A model generated the notes under the pieces. It was given only the letters and a program-made list of their open reading frames with translations. It searched no databases and was not told the origin of the DNA. Made by a program: the position numbers and the translations under genes. A DNA stretch of 33,301 bases from Burkholderiaceae bacterium (GTDB taxonomy: Bacteria > Pseudomonadota > Gammaproteobacteria > Burkholderiales > Burkholderiaceae): contig CANFOL010000023.1 in the NCBI GenBank assembly GCA_947448695.1, positions 1 through 33,301 of the forward strand. Reading direction: 5' to 3'. Below, piece by piece: positions 16,824 to 25,913 of the stretch (its first letter is position 1; each line of letters opens with the position of its first letter).

Positions 16824-17396
16824 ATGAATTTCAAAATCCAAAATTGGATCACCATTATTCAAGAATCTATCGATGAGAAGAATCTGAACTCTCCCTTGAT
16901 TAAAGTTGCAGTTGCAGCTGTATTAAAGAATCCTTTTGCAGGAAGTTATCAAGAAGATTTATCTGAGATCATTCACCAGAGTGCTGAACTTGGCGAACTC
17001 ATGGGTAAAAAAATTATGCGAGTAATGGGAGAACATCCGATCCAAAGCTATGGTAAAGCAGGGATTTGTGGTGTAGCTGGTGAGCAAGAAATTGTTAATG
17101 CACTATTAACTACAACCTTCGCCAATCCTGTAAGAGATGCCATTGGCGGTGGGAAAGCATGGATTTCCTCTTTCACCAAAGTTGGTGGCCCCGGTACAAG
17201 CATTGACATCCCAATGGCTCATAAAGATGCTCTTTATGTTCGCTCTCACTATGATGGCATGTCAATCACCTTGCATGACGCTCCTTTACCAGATGAAGTA
17301 GCAATTATTTTCTGTGTTGCCAGTCGCGGTCGAATCAATGCTCGTGTTGGGGGCTTATCAGTTGATAAGATTCAAGGTCAAGATGGTTTAGTTTAG
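16824..17396 (+). CDS. AA_synth (PF06684/DUF1185) family protein
   Basis: 190-residue cytoplasmic protein that I recognise as the 'amino acid synthesis' family (DUF1185). The core is glycine-rich: SYGKAGICGVAGEQEIVNAL, NPVRDAIGGGKAWISSFTKV and GGPGTSIDIPMAHKDALYVR. The family name is historical and no reaction is firmly established; members recur in catabolic clusters with amidohydrolases and flavin enzymes. It is the first gene of a three-gene plus-strand operon, 10 bp before the enamidase-like gene. Because the next two enzymes would create and open a nitrogen-containing ring, a role in ring or lactam chemistry is plausible, but this is inference. Confidence 0.75.
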   Translation: MNFKIQNWITIIQESIDEKNLNSPLIKVAVAAVLKNPFAGSYQEDLSEIIHQSAELGELMGKKIMRVMGEHPIQSYGKAGICGVAGEQEIVNALLTTTFANPVRDAIGGGKAWISSFTKVGGPGTSIDIPMAHKDALYVRSHYDGMSITLHDAPLPDEVAIIFCVASRGRINARVGGLSVDKIQGQDGLV

Positions 17397-17406
17397 GAAA
17401 ACTTTT

Positions 17407-18603
17407 ATGAAAACTGCAATTGTTAATTTAGGTAAGATTATTTCAGGTGATTGGCGTGACCCTTTAATTGAAGGCGATTCGATCTTGATGGTGGATGGCA
17501 AAATTCAATCCGTTGGCAAGGTCGATAGCCAAGCAATTGCTGATGCCGATGTAGTAATTGATGCAGATGGTGCCACATTGATACCAGGCTTGATTGATTC
17601 ACAAGTACATAATACTTTTGGTGATTACACACCTCGCCAAAAGACCGTTGGCTTTTTAGAAAGTTATGTGCACGGCGGTACAACAACATGTATCAGTGCT
17701 TCTGAAGTTCATGTACCTGGACGCCCCAAAGATCCAGAAGGGGTTAAAGCCCTAGCCTTGGCCGCCAAACGCTGTTTTGATGATTATCGCCCTGGAGGAA
17801 TGAAGGTCTTCGCTGGCTCGATTATTTTAGAGCCGGGACTTACTGAAGCAGACTTTCAGGAAATGGCTAAAAAAGGTATTTGGTTAGCAAAAGCGGGTTT
17901 TGGCGCAGTAAAATCGCCCTATGATTATGCGCCTATGGTTGCGTGGGCAAAAGCTGCAGGAATGATTACCACGGTTCATACTGGGGGCTCTTCTATTCCT
18001 GGCTCTTCTGGTATTTGGGTCGATCATTTACTTAAAATGCAACCCCATGTTTCATTTCATGTGAACGGTGGACCAGTCGCAATGCCAGATGAAGATTTTC
18101 CACGCATCGTTAATGAAAGCCAAATTGCCTTACAGATTTGTACGGCTGGCAATTTAAGAACTGCCTTATTAATTGCAAAATTGGCAATGCAGGCTAATCA
18201 ATTTGATCGTTTTTTGATTGCTACTGATACGCCAACAGGCAGTGGCATTATGCCTCTTGGAATGCTGTATACCATAACCCATTTATGTAGCCTGATGGAT
18301 ATGAGCGTCGAGTCTGCTATCGCTGCGGCCACCGGTAATAATGCTACGGTGTACGGTATTAACAGTGGCTTTTTAAAACCTGGTAAAGATGCAGATGTAG
18401 TGATTTTAGATGCCTGCGTTGGTGGCTCAAAAGATAATGCCAGCGATGCAATTCGTAATGGCGATATTCCAGCAGTAGCCGCAGTCGTTACGGCAGGTGT
18501 ACCGCGCTTTGTAGGAAAAAGTAGGAACACTCCTGCACCGATGAAAAGTGTCCGCGTGATTCAGAATAAAGTACCTCAAGACTATACTGGGACCGCGCAT
18601 TAA
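17407..18603 (+). CDS. Enamidase-like amidohydrolase (altered metal motif)
   Basis: 398-residue metal-dependent amidohydrolase. It resembles enamidase of the Eubacterium barkeri nicotinate pathway, which hydrolyses 6-oxo-1,4,5,6-tetrahydronicotinate: shared features include DYTPRQKT, HGGTTTCISASEVHVPGRPK, HTGGSSIPGSSG, HVNGGPVAMPDEDF and ATDTPTGSGIMPLGML. Candidate metal ligands are the His of TVHTGG, the His of SFHVNGG and the Asp of ATDTP. The first strand reads GLIDSQVHNTFGDY: the usual HxH is QxH, with Gln at residue 66 (codon CAA at 17602-17604), so metal binding may be altered. AGGAAAA lies upstream of the start; the stop overlaps the next start by one base (TAATG). The substrate is probably a cyclic amide or enamide, inferred from family and neighbours. 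Confidence 0.82.
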   Translation: MKTAIVNLGKIISGDWRDPLIEGDSILMVDGKIQSVGKVDSQAIADADVVIDADGATLIPGLIDSQVHNTFGDYTPRQKTVGFLESYVHGGTTTCISASEVHVPGRPKDPEGVKALALAAKRCFDDYRPGGMKVFAGSIILEPGLTEADFQEMAKKGIWLAKAGFGAVKSPYDYAPMVAWAKAAGMITTVHTGGSSIPGSSGIWVDHLLKMQPHVSFHVNGGPVAMPDEDFPRIVNESQIALQICTAGNLRTALLIAKLAMQANQFDRFLIATDTPTGSGIMPLGMLYTITHLCSLMDMSVESAIAAATGNNATVYGINSGFLKPGKDADVVILDACVGGSKDNASDAIRNGDIPAVAAVVTAGVPRFVGKSRNTPAPMKSVRVIQNKVPQDYTGTAH

Positions 18604-19814
18604 TGAAGCCGATTCATGTCGTGGTTGTTGGGGCTGGTCCTGTTGGAGTTGTTGCCGCTATAGCAGCAGCCCAACAAGGGTTTAAGGTTACTCTTTTAGA
18701 AGCAGGCACAGAGGTAGATCACAATCCTCGCGCCGCGACTACACATTGCTCAACCCTAGAGTTTATTGATCAAGTAGGTCTGATAGATGAATTTATTCAG
18801 CAAGGCTTAGTTGCAAGGTATTTTCAGTTCTGGGATCGTGACACTCGATCAAAAGTTGCCGAATTTGATCATGATCTGTTAAGTAATGACACCAAATTTC
18901 CGTTTGTTGTTCAAACAGAACAGCACAAATTAGTTCTGATGGGACTTAAGCGCTTAGATACTTTTCCTGATGTGAGTTATCAATTTGGAACTCGCGTGAC
19001 TCATTTAGAACAAAAAGTTGATCATGTGGTCTTAACTACTGAAGCAAATGGTCAAATAGATACTATTACAGCTGATTATGTCATTGGCTCTGATGGTGGT
19101 AAAAGCACCATTCGTAAGTTACTCAATATTGAATTTGAAGGATATACCTGGCCAGAGCGCTTTATTGTTTTAACTTCAGTGCATGATTTTGAAGAGTCCA
19201 TGGGTTGTTGCTATCGAAATTATTTTGCAGGCTCACAAGAATGGGCAAATTTATTTAAAGTGACTGGCGATGACTACAAAGGTAGGTGGAGAGCAGTGTT
19301 TCCAGCTAGAGCAGATGAGTCAGATGAAGAAGCTTTGAGTAATGCTTCTGCCGAAAAGAGAATTCTTGATTTGGATAATGCTTGTACATTAGACTCAATT
19401 GTGCATCGAAATATTTACAATGTTCATCAACGTGTAGCCCAAAAGTTTCGGGTGGGAAGAGTCATGCTTGCAGGAGACTCTTCACATCTGAATAATCCAA
19501 TTGGCGGATTAGGACTTAATTGTGGTATTCATGACGCTATGGAATTAATAGATAGTCTAGTCGATATTCGCGCTGGCGCAGATGATCGCCGTCTAGATTT
19601 ATACGAAAAGCGTAGAAAAACTCTCAACGTGCAATTTATTCAAGAGCAGACCATTAATAATAAAAAACGTTTAGAGGAAAAAGATCCTCTTGCGAGAAAA
19701 AATCGGCTTGATGAGCTAAAGAAAATTGAAGCTGACCATGTCTTACAAAAACAATTCTTATTTAAGTCATCGCTATTACAAAGCGTACAGAGCGCAAGAA
19801 ATATTACTCTATAG
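18603..19814 (+). CDS. FAD-dependent aromatic-ring monooxygenase (group A)
   Basis: 403-residue flavoprotein monooxygenase of the PHBH/UbiH type, which uses NAD(P)H and O2 to hydroxylate an activated ring. The FAD fold GAGPVGVVAAIAAAQQGF starts near residue 10, the DG motif is VIGSDGGKSTIRKLLNIEFE, and the second FAD motif is RVMLAGDSSHLNNPIGGLGL near residue 287 followed by NCGIHDAMEL. There is no thioredoxin-like C-terminal domain; the tail is charged and probably helical. Start and previous stop share one base, so it is coupled to the amidohydrolase. The stop lies only 12 bp from the convergent ABC ATPase stop. Substrate unknown; a hydroxylated N-heterocycle or phenolic acid fits the locus. 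Confidence 0.87.
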   Translation: MKPIHVVVVGAGPVGVVAAIAAAQQGFKVTLLEAGTEVDHNPRAATTHCSTLEFIDQVGLIDEFIQQGLVARYFQFWDRDTRSKVAEFDHDLLSNDTKFPFVVQTEQHKLVLMGLKRLDTFPDVSYQFGTRVTHLEQKVDHVVLTTEANGQIDTITADYVIGSDGGKSTIRKLLNIEFEGYTWPERFIVLTSVHDFEESMGCCYRNYFAGSQEWANLFKVTGDDYKGRWRAVFPARADESDEEALSNASAEKRILDLDNACTLDSIVHRNIYNVHQRVAQKFRVGRVMLAGDSSHLNNPIGGLGLNCGIHDAMELIDSLVDIRAGADDRRLDLYEKRRKTLNVQFIQEQTINNKKRLEEKDPLARKNRLDELKKIEADHVLQKQFLFKSSLLQSVQSARNITL

Positions 19815-19826
19815 CTAGATCTATGA

Positions 19827-20918
19827 TTATCGTAAGGCTAGGCATTTATTGGGTTCAAACCCAAATTTTCCTTGGCTACCAACAGCCAGAATTGTTGATG
19901 GATGTACTCGTGCAAGAAATTCTTGATCCCCTACTTGAATTTGATAGTCGAGAAAATCACCTAAAAATAGTTGAAAGTTAATAGTTCCTTGAATCATATT
20001 TTTTTGTGAATGAGACTCAGGTAGCCATTGCAAATCTTCAGGCCGAATCGACAGTAACACTTCATCACCGCCACTTAAAGTCTCAATAGAGCTCACTTCA
20101 AAATCCCCAATAGCAGTTCGAACTTGATAAAAATCATTTTCAACAGGGCCTAAAACGTGCGCTTTGATGAAGTTACTTAGGCCGACAAAATTAGCCACAA
20201 ATTGATTTTCCGGTGATTCATAAATACTTCTTGGAGAGCCAATTTGAGCAATTTTACCTGATTGAATAACCGCAATTTCATGAGACATGGCAAGGGCTTC
20301 TCCTTGATCATGTGTAACATAAATCGTGGTTAAACCAAATTCTTTTTGCATAGATTTAAGTTCGAATCGCATACGTTCACGCAGCTTTGCATCTAGATTG
20401 GACAAAGGCTCATCAAGTAAAAGAAGCTTAGGTTCCATAACTAGTGCTCGGGCTAATGCAAGTCGCTGTTGTTGCCCTCCCGATAGTTTTGTAGAATCTC
20501 TGCCAGCTTCTTGACCAAGACCTACAGCATCTAAAACACGCATCACTTTAGAATCAATATCTTGCTTACTCCATTTTTTTTTACCAACCTCCAAGGGGAA
20601 TGCGACGTTTTTAAAGACACTCATATGCGGCCAAATTGCATAGGATTGAAATACCATACCGAAGTTTCTTTGATTGGGTGGGACAAAAATATTTTTTAGT
20701 GATGAATATAGTACTGTATCCCCAACTCTTATTTCACCAGAGCTTGGACGCTCTAAGCCAGCAATTGATCGGAGTGTCGTAGTCTTCCCACAACCACTAG
20801 GGCCTAGAAGAGTAAATAAAACGCCTTGTGGAACTTTAAATGAGATATCTTGAACAGCTTTAACAATTTGCCCGTTAGCATTCGGATACTCAGTATATAA
20901 ATGTTCAACTTCTAACAT
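19827..20918 (-). CDS. ABC transporter ATP-binding protein (PotA/FbpC-type)
   Basis: 363-residue ATPase of the Fe3+/spermidine/sulfate import class. Walker A GPSGCGKTT is at residues 39-47, the Q-loop is MVFQSYAIWPHMSV, the signature LSGGQQQR is at 145-152, Walker B LLLLDEP at 165-171 and the switch His is in YVTHDQGEAL near 203. The last 120 residues form the TOBE-type regulatory domain (LLSIRPEDLQWLPESH). It is the last gene of an operon with a double permease, a UbiD-type decarboxylase and a binding protein. The operon content argues for an organic acid, not iron, as cargo. Confidence 0.9.
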   Translation of the reverse strand: MLEVEHLYTEYPNANGQIVKAVQDISFKVPQGVLFTLLGPSGCGKTTTLRSIAGLERPSSGEIRVGDTVLYSSLKNIFVPPNQRNFGMVFQSYAIWPHMSVFKNVAFPLEVGKKKWSKQDIDSKVMRVLDAVGLGQEAGRDSTKLSGGQQQRLALARALVMEPKLLLLDEPLSNLDAKLRERMRFELKSMQKEFGLTTIYVTHDQGEALAMSHEIAVIQSGKIAQIGSPRSIYESPENQFVANFVGLSNFIKAHVLGPVENDFYQVRTAIGDFEVSSIETLSGGDEVLLSIRPEDLQWLPESHSQKNMIQGTINFQLFLGDFLDYQIQVGDQEFLARVHPSTILAVGSQGKFGFEPNKCLALR

Positions 20919-20933
20919 AAACTCTCCAAAGGA

Positions 20934-22676
20934 TTAGGCTTCTTTTACACCAAAGCGTTTACTTATTTGCTGTGCAAGCATTACAAGAATAAACAAGCTC
21001 AAGATTAACATTACACCAAGTGCAGATAATTCAACGTATTGACCGTTTTCCCACAATTCCCAAATCAAGACTGATACGACTTCATTATCAGGACTTGATA
21101 ACAAGATGGAGGTAGATAATTCGCGCACAGAAACAATCAAAATATAAATCCAACCCGCCATCAATCCTGGCTTAAGTAAAGGAAAGATAACTTTGCGGAA
21201 AGTGGTTATCCAAGAAGCTCCACTCATGCTAGCCGACTCTTCTAATTCTTTATGAATTTGTAACATTGCAGTGGTGTTATAGCGCATGCCATATGGTAAG
21301 AACCTCGTAACAAAAGCGAGTAGCAAAATCCAAAGGGTCCCATAAATCCCAATATCAACGTTTAAGTAGAAAACCATAATGGATAAACCGAGTACCATTC
21401 CAGGAAATACTATGGGTAATGATGCTAGATTATCAATAATCCAGCGCCCAGGAATTTTTGTTTTCAACACAACCCAACAAATAATTGCAGTCAAAAGCAT
21501 CACAATGGTTGCACAACTAACAGCTAATACAAAACTATTCCATACAGCTTTTGCAAGACTAGGGTAAGTCCAGATAAATTGGTATGCATCCCATGATAGG
21601 TTTTTCAAAGCATTAACGCTTGGGACTCCATAAAATTTTTGTAATGAAGACCATAATAAAACGGAAAAAGGAAGAATCACAATCATTAAAAAATACAATG
21701 CAAATAAGCTTGCTGTCAAATAACGCCATTTGCCTAAATCCATCACACGAGGACGAAAGCCTTTACCAGTCACAGTAGAGTATTTACTTCCCTGACCAGT
21801 AATTCGGCTTTGTAAGTAAACACCAATCGTAGTGATGATTAATAGACTTACTCCATAAGAACTTGCAAGGCCAATATTACTTGGATACTCATGGATTGCA
21901 CGATATATCGATGATGTAAAAACATCAATTCCAACGGGTAACCCTAACAAAGCTGGCACTTCAAAGGATTCAATTGATCGTACAAATAAAATAAGCAATG
22001 TTGCAAAAATCGCCGGCCAAGACAGTTTAATTGTTATGCGCCAAACAGTTTGTGAAATACTAGCACCACTCATCATGGCCGACTCTTCTAAGGATGGATC
22101 CATTGACCGAAATGCCGAAGTCATCATCAAAAACGCCATCGATGAGTAGTGAAGTCCATCAACCCAGATCATTCCCCACATAGAGTAAATATCAAAAAAT
22201 ACATATTTAGTATTAAAGATATCCTGCAAGAAAAGATTAATGATGCCAATTTTAGGACTGGCTAAAAAAATCCAAGTCACTGTAAAAAGAATTCCTGGAA
22301 TGATTAAAGGCACTACCGAGAGAGTAAAAAATAACTTTTTAAATGGTGTATTGGTTCTTTCATTCATCCACGCAAGGGCGGTGCCAGTCATAAATGCAAA
22401 AATAGATGAACCCGCCGCAAATCCAATTGAATTACGAAATAAAGTCCAAGTTTGTGAACTTGAATACGCATCGATATAATTTTTTAAAGTAAATTGGGAA
22501 GGCATATCTCTCGTGCCAGGGGTATGAAAACTTTCCCACAAAAGAAAAATTAAGGGCATGATGGTTAGATAGGCAACAATCAATAAACAAGCACCAATCA
22601 GAAACCACTTCAGCTCTAATTTTCTAAATAAATTGAGAGCTGAAGTTTTCAAAAGGAAATTTTCACCCATGTTCAT
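20934..22676 (-). CDS. ABC transporter permease, fused two-domain (FbpB-type)
   Basis: About 580-residue inner-membrane protein in which two BPD_transp_1 permease domains are fused, about 12 membrane helices in all. Each half carries a coupling loop for the ATPase: LEESAMMSGASISQTVWRIT in the first and LEESASMSGASWITTFRKVI in the second. An in-frame TTG lies upstream at 22694, but the ATG at 22674-22676 is preferred; no strong ribosome site is visible, so coupling to the upstream UbiD gene is likely. The fused arrangement is usual for ferric-iron and phosphonate-type importers, which often leads to an 'iron transport' label. Together with the binding protein and ATPase this forms a complete importer. 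Confidence 0.87.
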   Translation of the reverse strand: MNMGENFLLKTSALNLFRKLELKWFLIGACLLIVAYLTIMPLIFLLWESFHTPGTRDMPSQFTLKNYIDAYSSSQTWTLFRNSIGFAAGSSIFAFMTGTALAWMNERTNTPFKKLFFTLSVVPLIIPGILFTVTWIFLASPKIGIINLFLQDIFNTKYVFFDIYSMWGMIWVDGLHYSSMAFLMMTSAFRSMDPSLEESAMMSGASISQTVWRITIKLSWPAIFATLLILFVRSIESFEVPALLGLPVGIDVFTSSIYRAIHEYPSNIGLASSYGVSLLIITTIGVYLQSRITGQGSKYSTVTGKGFRPRVMDLGKWRYLTASLFALYFLMIVILPFSVLLWSSLQKFYGVPSVNALKNLSWDAYQFIWTYPSLAKAVWNSFVLAVSCATIVMLLTAIICWVVLKTKIPGRWIIDNLASLPIVFPGMVLGLSIMVFYLNVDIGIYGTLWILLLAFVTRFLPYGMRYNTTAMLQIHKELEESASMSGASWITTFRKVIFPLLKPGLMAGWIYILIVSVRELSTSILLSSPDNEVVSVLIWELWENGQYVELSALGVMLILSLFILVMLAQQISKRFGVKEA

Positions 22677-22704
22677 AGCCAAGAACTTTAGCAACAGTTA
22701 AGAC

Positions 22705-24363
22705 TTAGTGTTCTTTATTAGAGTTTAGTTTTTGTGGGTAAATTTCTGTATTCATTTGGACATCATTTCGACGCTGCGCAATGAGCTCTTCTCCAGTTTT
22801 AAAATAGTCGCTTCGAATAGCTCTTTGCGCCATTTCTTCATTGCGTTCGCTCCAGTTACCCATCGAGTAACCATGCCAAGGTGCTTCTGGCTTCAGTTCT
22901 GGTAAGCCTAACTCTTCCCAAATCGTCTTCGCATGTTCCATGATCTCTTTCTTTGGCAAAGCAAGTGGTGGAAAATCATCTTTTAAGGTAGCATCAATCA
23001 GTAGTGATGAGTCTAGACCATCATTTCTTGGACTTCTTGGACCATGGCCACTATCACGATTTTTAAGAGTTTGTAAATCAAGTGCGTAGTTTGCGCGGTA
23101 GGACATTGCCCAAAATAATGCGTCTGCATTGTTCGGATCAATATCCTCATTGACAGCAATCACGAGTTTTCCACCAGCACGTAATAAAGAAGCTGCGCCA
23201 TACAAAGAACGCCAGATTTCAGATGTAGGCATTTTACGATCTACAACCACCACAATGACTTTACGTAAATTGGTTAAGGGTTCATGTAAAGATACTTTTA
23301 TTACACCTTTAATACCCATATTCTTTTTTAGATGATTCAAAAAAACAGGTTCTAAAGCAACACGTTTGATCAAACTAGATTCCGAAGGGGTTACTTGCGA
23401 GATGATCGAGGTCAAGACTGCTTTTTTACGACGGGTTATCGCTGTTACTTCCATAAAAGCATTAAATTCTTGAAGATTCACGTGACCATGAGATTCGCCA
23501 AATGGTGCCTCTGGCTCTAGCCATTCTGTATCAATTAAACCCTCAATAACAATTTCAGAGTCTGCTGGCACCATCAAGTCAATCGTTTTGCACTTTACAA
23601 CGTGAATCGGTGCGCCAGCTAATCCACCAGCAATAGTAATTTCATCAACATCTTCTGGAAGCTTTTGGGCTGATGTAAATGCAACTTGCGGAGGGCAACC
23701 TAAAATAATTGCCGCAGGTAATTTTGTTCCTCGAGCTTTATGTTTTTCCCAGTGGGTATAAATTCCAGGCTGATTTTCAATTGAGGGATTCATACCAATT
23801 CGAGTAGGTGATTTAACCTGACCACGATAAATTCCCATGTTATGAATGCCGCTATCGGGATCTTTACTTATATATTGCGATAAGGTTGTATATGGGCCAT
23901 TATCCCAACCAGGAGTAGAGATAGGAATAGGCAAGCCGTCGATACCTTTACCTGGCTCTTTAAGCTCTTCACCCATGATCACAATTTCTTGGCATGGTGC
24001 ATCTGTTACCTCTATCGGGGCCTTTGGATTCGCAATAGCATGGCCCCAAACTTGACCAATATCTTCAATCTTACATCCCATTCCTGTACTGTAAATTTCT
24101 TTATTTGCCGCTAAACCACCAACAAGAACAGGTATATCGTACTTAAAGCCTTTGCCATCTACAACATTGGTAAACAAAAAAGCTTTACGGTTAGGTTCCG
24201 TAATACCCCCGCGAAATTGCCAGCGCACCAAAGGATGTAATTCAGTATCTTTATTAATTTCACGATCCACGCGAACTAAAAGACCAGCTTGATCTAAAGC
24301 CTCAATATGTTCATGAAGGTCTTTATAACCTCGCTCTGTAGTATTTTTTTTACTATCACTCAT
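22705..24363 (-). CDS. UbiD-family (prenyl-FMN) decarboxylase
   Basis: 552-residue member of the UbiD family of reversible decarboxylases that use prenylated FMN to decarboxylate aromatic, heteroaromatic or unsaturated acids. NMGIYRGQVKSPTRIGMNPS (residues 175-194) corresponds to the UbiD NxGxYRxQ cofactor-binding strand; KLPAAIILGCPPQVAFTSAQ and PFGESHGHVN (PFGE at 287-290, with a conserved acidic residue) are further landmarks. The last 80 residues are an extension beyond typical UbiD length, with LKPEAPWHGYSMGNW. AAAGGAGATAG precedes the start. It lies inside an ABC-importer operon, between binding protein and permease. No UbiX prenyltransferase is in the window, so the cofactor must come from elsewhere. 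Substrate unknown; hydroxybenzoate, pyrrole, furan or pyridine carboxylates are all known in the family. Confidence 0.88.
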   Translation of the reverse strand: MSDSKKNTTERGYKDLHEHIEALDQAGLLVRVDREINKDTELHPLVRWQFRGGITEPNRKAFLFTNVVDGKGFKYDIPVLVGGLAANKEIYSTGMGCKIEDIGQVWGHAIANPKAPIEVTDAPCQEIVIMGEELKEPGKGIDGLPIPISTPGWDNGPYTTLSQYISKDPDSGIHNMGIYRGQVKSPTRIGMNPSIENQPGIYTHWEKHKARGTKLPAAIILGCPPQVAFTSAQKLPEDVDEITIAGGLAGAPIHVVKCKTIDLMVPADSEIVIEGLIDTEWLEPEAPFGESHGHVNLQEFNAFMEVTAITRRKKAVLTSIISQVTPSESSLIKRVALEPVFLNHLKKNMGIKGVIKVSLHEPLTNLRKVIVVVVDRKMPTSEIWRSLYGAASLLRAGGKLVIAVNEDIDPNNADALFWAMSYRANYALDLQTLKNRDSGHGPRSPRNDGLDSSLLIDATLKDDFPPLALPKKEIMEHAKTIWEELGLPELKPEAPWHGYSMGNWSERNEEMAQRAIRSDYFKTGEELIAQRRNDVQMNTEIYPQKLNSNKEH

Positions 24364-24383
24364 TACTATCTCCTTTTATATCT

Positions 24384-25427
24384 TTATTTTGCCTGTTTGG
24401 TAATATCGTTTTCGTACATCTTAGTCCATTGATCATAGTGATTGATAGCATCAACTGGATCAACAATTTTGACATTTAATTTTGGATAAGGATTAGTCAC
24501 TTTGGTGCTGGATGGATAAATACTAACTTCAGCAATCACCTTTTGTACTTCTGGAGATAACATATAGTCATAAAATAAAAGCGCTGCATTAGGATGTGAG
24601 GTATTTTTAGTAATGGCGACATTAAATGCCATGCCAACAACTGGCTCTAAAGGGATCCAATCAATAGGCTTACCCGCCTTTTTACCAGTTTCAGGTAAAT
24701 CCACATACATCGAAAGTGCCATTGGGACTTCACCAGCCACAACCAAGTTATTTAATAATGACATTCCATGCCTGACTGAAACACCATTTTTACTTACGAT
24801 TTCTTTAAATAATTGCTGACCTTTTTCCTCGCCCATATTTTTGATAGTAGTGATATACCACTCTCGAACTTTACCTTCTACACCAAGTTTTCCTTTCCAT
24901 TTTGGATCAAGTAAGTCTTGGTAAGATTTGGGTAATTCAGCTTTTTTTATCTGTTCAGTATTGTAGGCAATCCCCCAAACATTGAGCATAGCCATTGCCC
25001 ATTGACGGTGAGAAGGTAGCCCCCCAGGAATTAAATCTGCCTGGTACGGTGAATATACAGGTTGAAATAATTTTTCTCGATAAATAGCTTCAATATGAGG
25101 CGATGTTGCCATCACCACATCAGCGTCAAATCTTTTACCAGTGGCCTCAGTAATGACGCGTTGCATTACGGTGTCGCTGCCAGAGCGCCAAGATTTCACT
25201 TTAATGTTATATTTTTTCTCAAAAGGCTCAATGATAACTCGAAGTAAAGATGGTCTAAGAGCAGAATAAACAGTGACAGTTTGTTCTTTTTGGGCAGCTT
25301 CTAAAAGCTTTTGATTTCTGTCTGGGGCTTGGTAATTAAGAAGAGCAGTGTTTTGTGCAAAAGCACTTAAACTAAATACAGTTAGCAATGCCCACAGAAC
25401 ACTTTTTGTCAGTCTGTTAAGTTTCAT
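24384..25427 (-). CDS. ABC transporter substrate-binding protein (FbpA/AfuA superfamily)
   Basis: 347-residue periplasmic binding protein. The signal peptide is VLWALLTVFSLSAFAQ with cleavage near residue 25. The mature part has VTVYSALRPSLLRVIIEPFE, VVMATSPHIEAIYREKLFQP and VWGIAYNTEQIKKAELPKSY, matching the Fe3+/phosphonate/thiamine-type extracellular binding family. I find no adjacent Tyr-Tyr pair, which many FbpA-type iron-binding proteins use, so iron is unlikely. GGAGA stands before the ATG at 25425-25427. It is the first gene of the importer operon with UbiD, which suggests its ligand is the acid that UbiD or its partners act on (inference). Confidence 0.88.
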   Translation of the reverse strand: MKLNRLTKSVLWALLTVFSLSAFAQNTALLNYQAPDRNQKLLEAAQKEQTVTVYSALRPSLLRVIIEPFEKKYNIKVKSWRSGSDTVMQRVITEATGKRFDADVVMATSPHIEAIYREKLFQPVYSPYQADLIPGGLPSHRQWAMAMLNVWGIAYNTEQIKKAELPKSYQDLLDPKWKGKLGVEGKVREWYITTIKNMGEEKGQQLFKEIVSKNGVSVRHGMSLLNNLVVAGEVPMALSMYVDLPETGKKAGKPIDWIPLEPVVGMAFNVAITKNTSHPNAALLFYDYMLSPEVQKVIAEVSIYPSSTKVTNPYPKLNVKIVDPVDAINHYDQWTKMYENDITKQAK

Positions 25428-25913
25428 TACATCTCCAATTTTTATCTTTTTTATATAAGTCTAAAAATTATTGTACCCCATAAAATTTGATCATTCCCCA
25501 AAAAAATTAAGCCTGTTTAAAGATGAACTGATGAAGATCTTGTTCAAAGAAGATGATCTAATTAATTTAATTGGATAGTTATCAATCAATACTGTGAAAA
25601 TCTCAAACTTGATTAAATTGTCTGATTTGCATCGCCTTCACTAGCTCAGCAATTTCATTTTCGAGAGCCTGTAAATGATTCTTGCAGTATTGTTATCCAA
25701 TCGATTTTCAACCAATGTAACTTCATACATGGTTCTCTGCGTAGCAAATATGGTTACTATTCTTTTAATTGCATGTACGCTTTTGGAAATAACATTCGAT
25801 GGTGAAAATCTAATATTGATTTTTTTAGAATGCATGAGCTCAATAATAATTTATATACTTAAAATTTATCGTTTGCGATGGTAATTGGGGAATCAAAATT
25901 CATGCGTGGTTAA

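Noticed and set aside
25641..25884. Overlapping open frames of 64 codons (minus) and 69 codons (plus, hydrophobic)
   Set aside because: Neither has a ribosome site or recognisable similarity, and they overlap on opposite strands in AT-rich sequence where chance frames are common.
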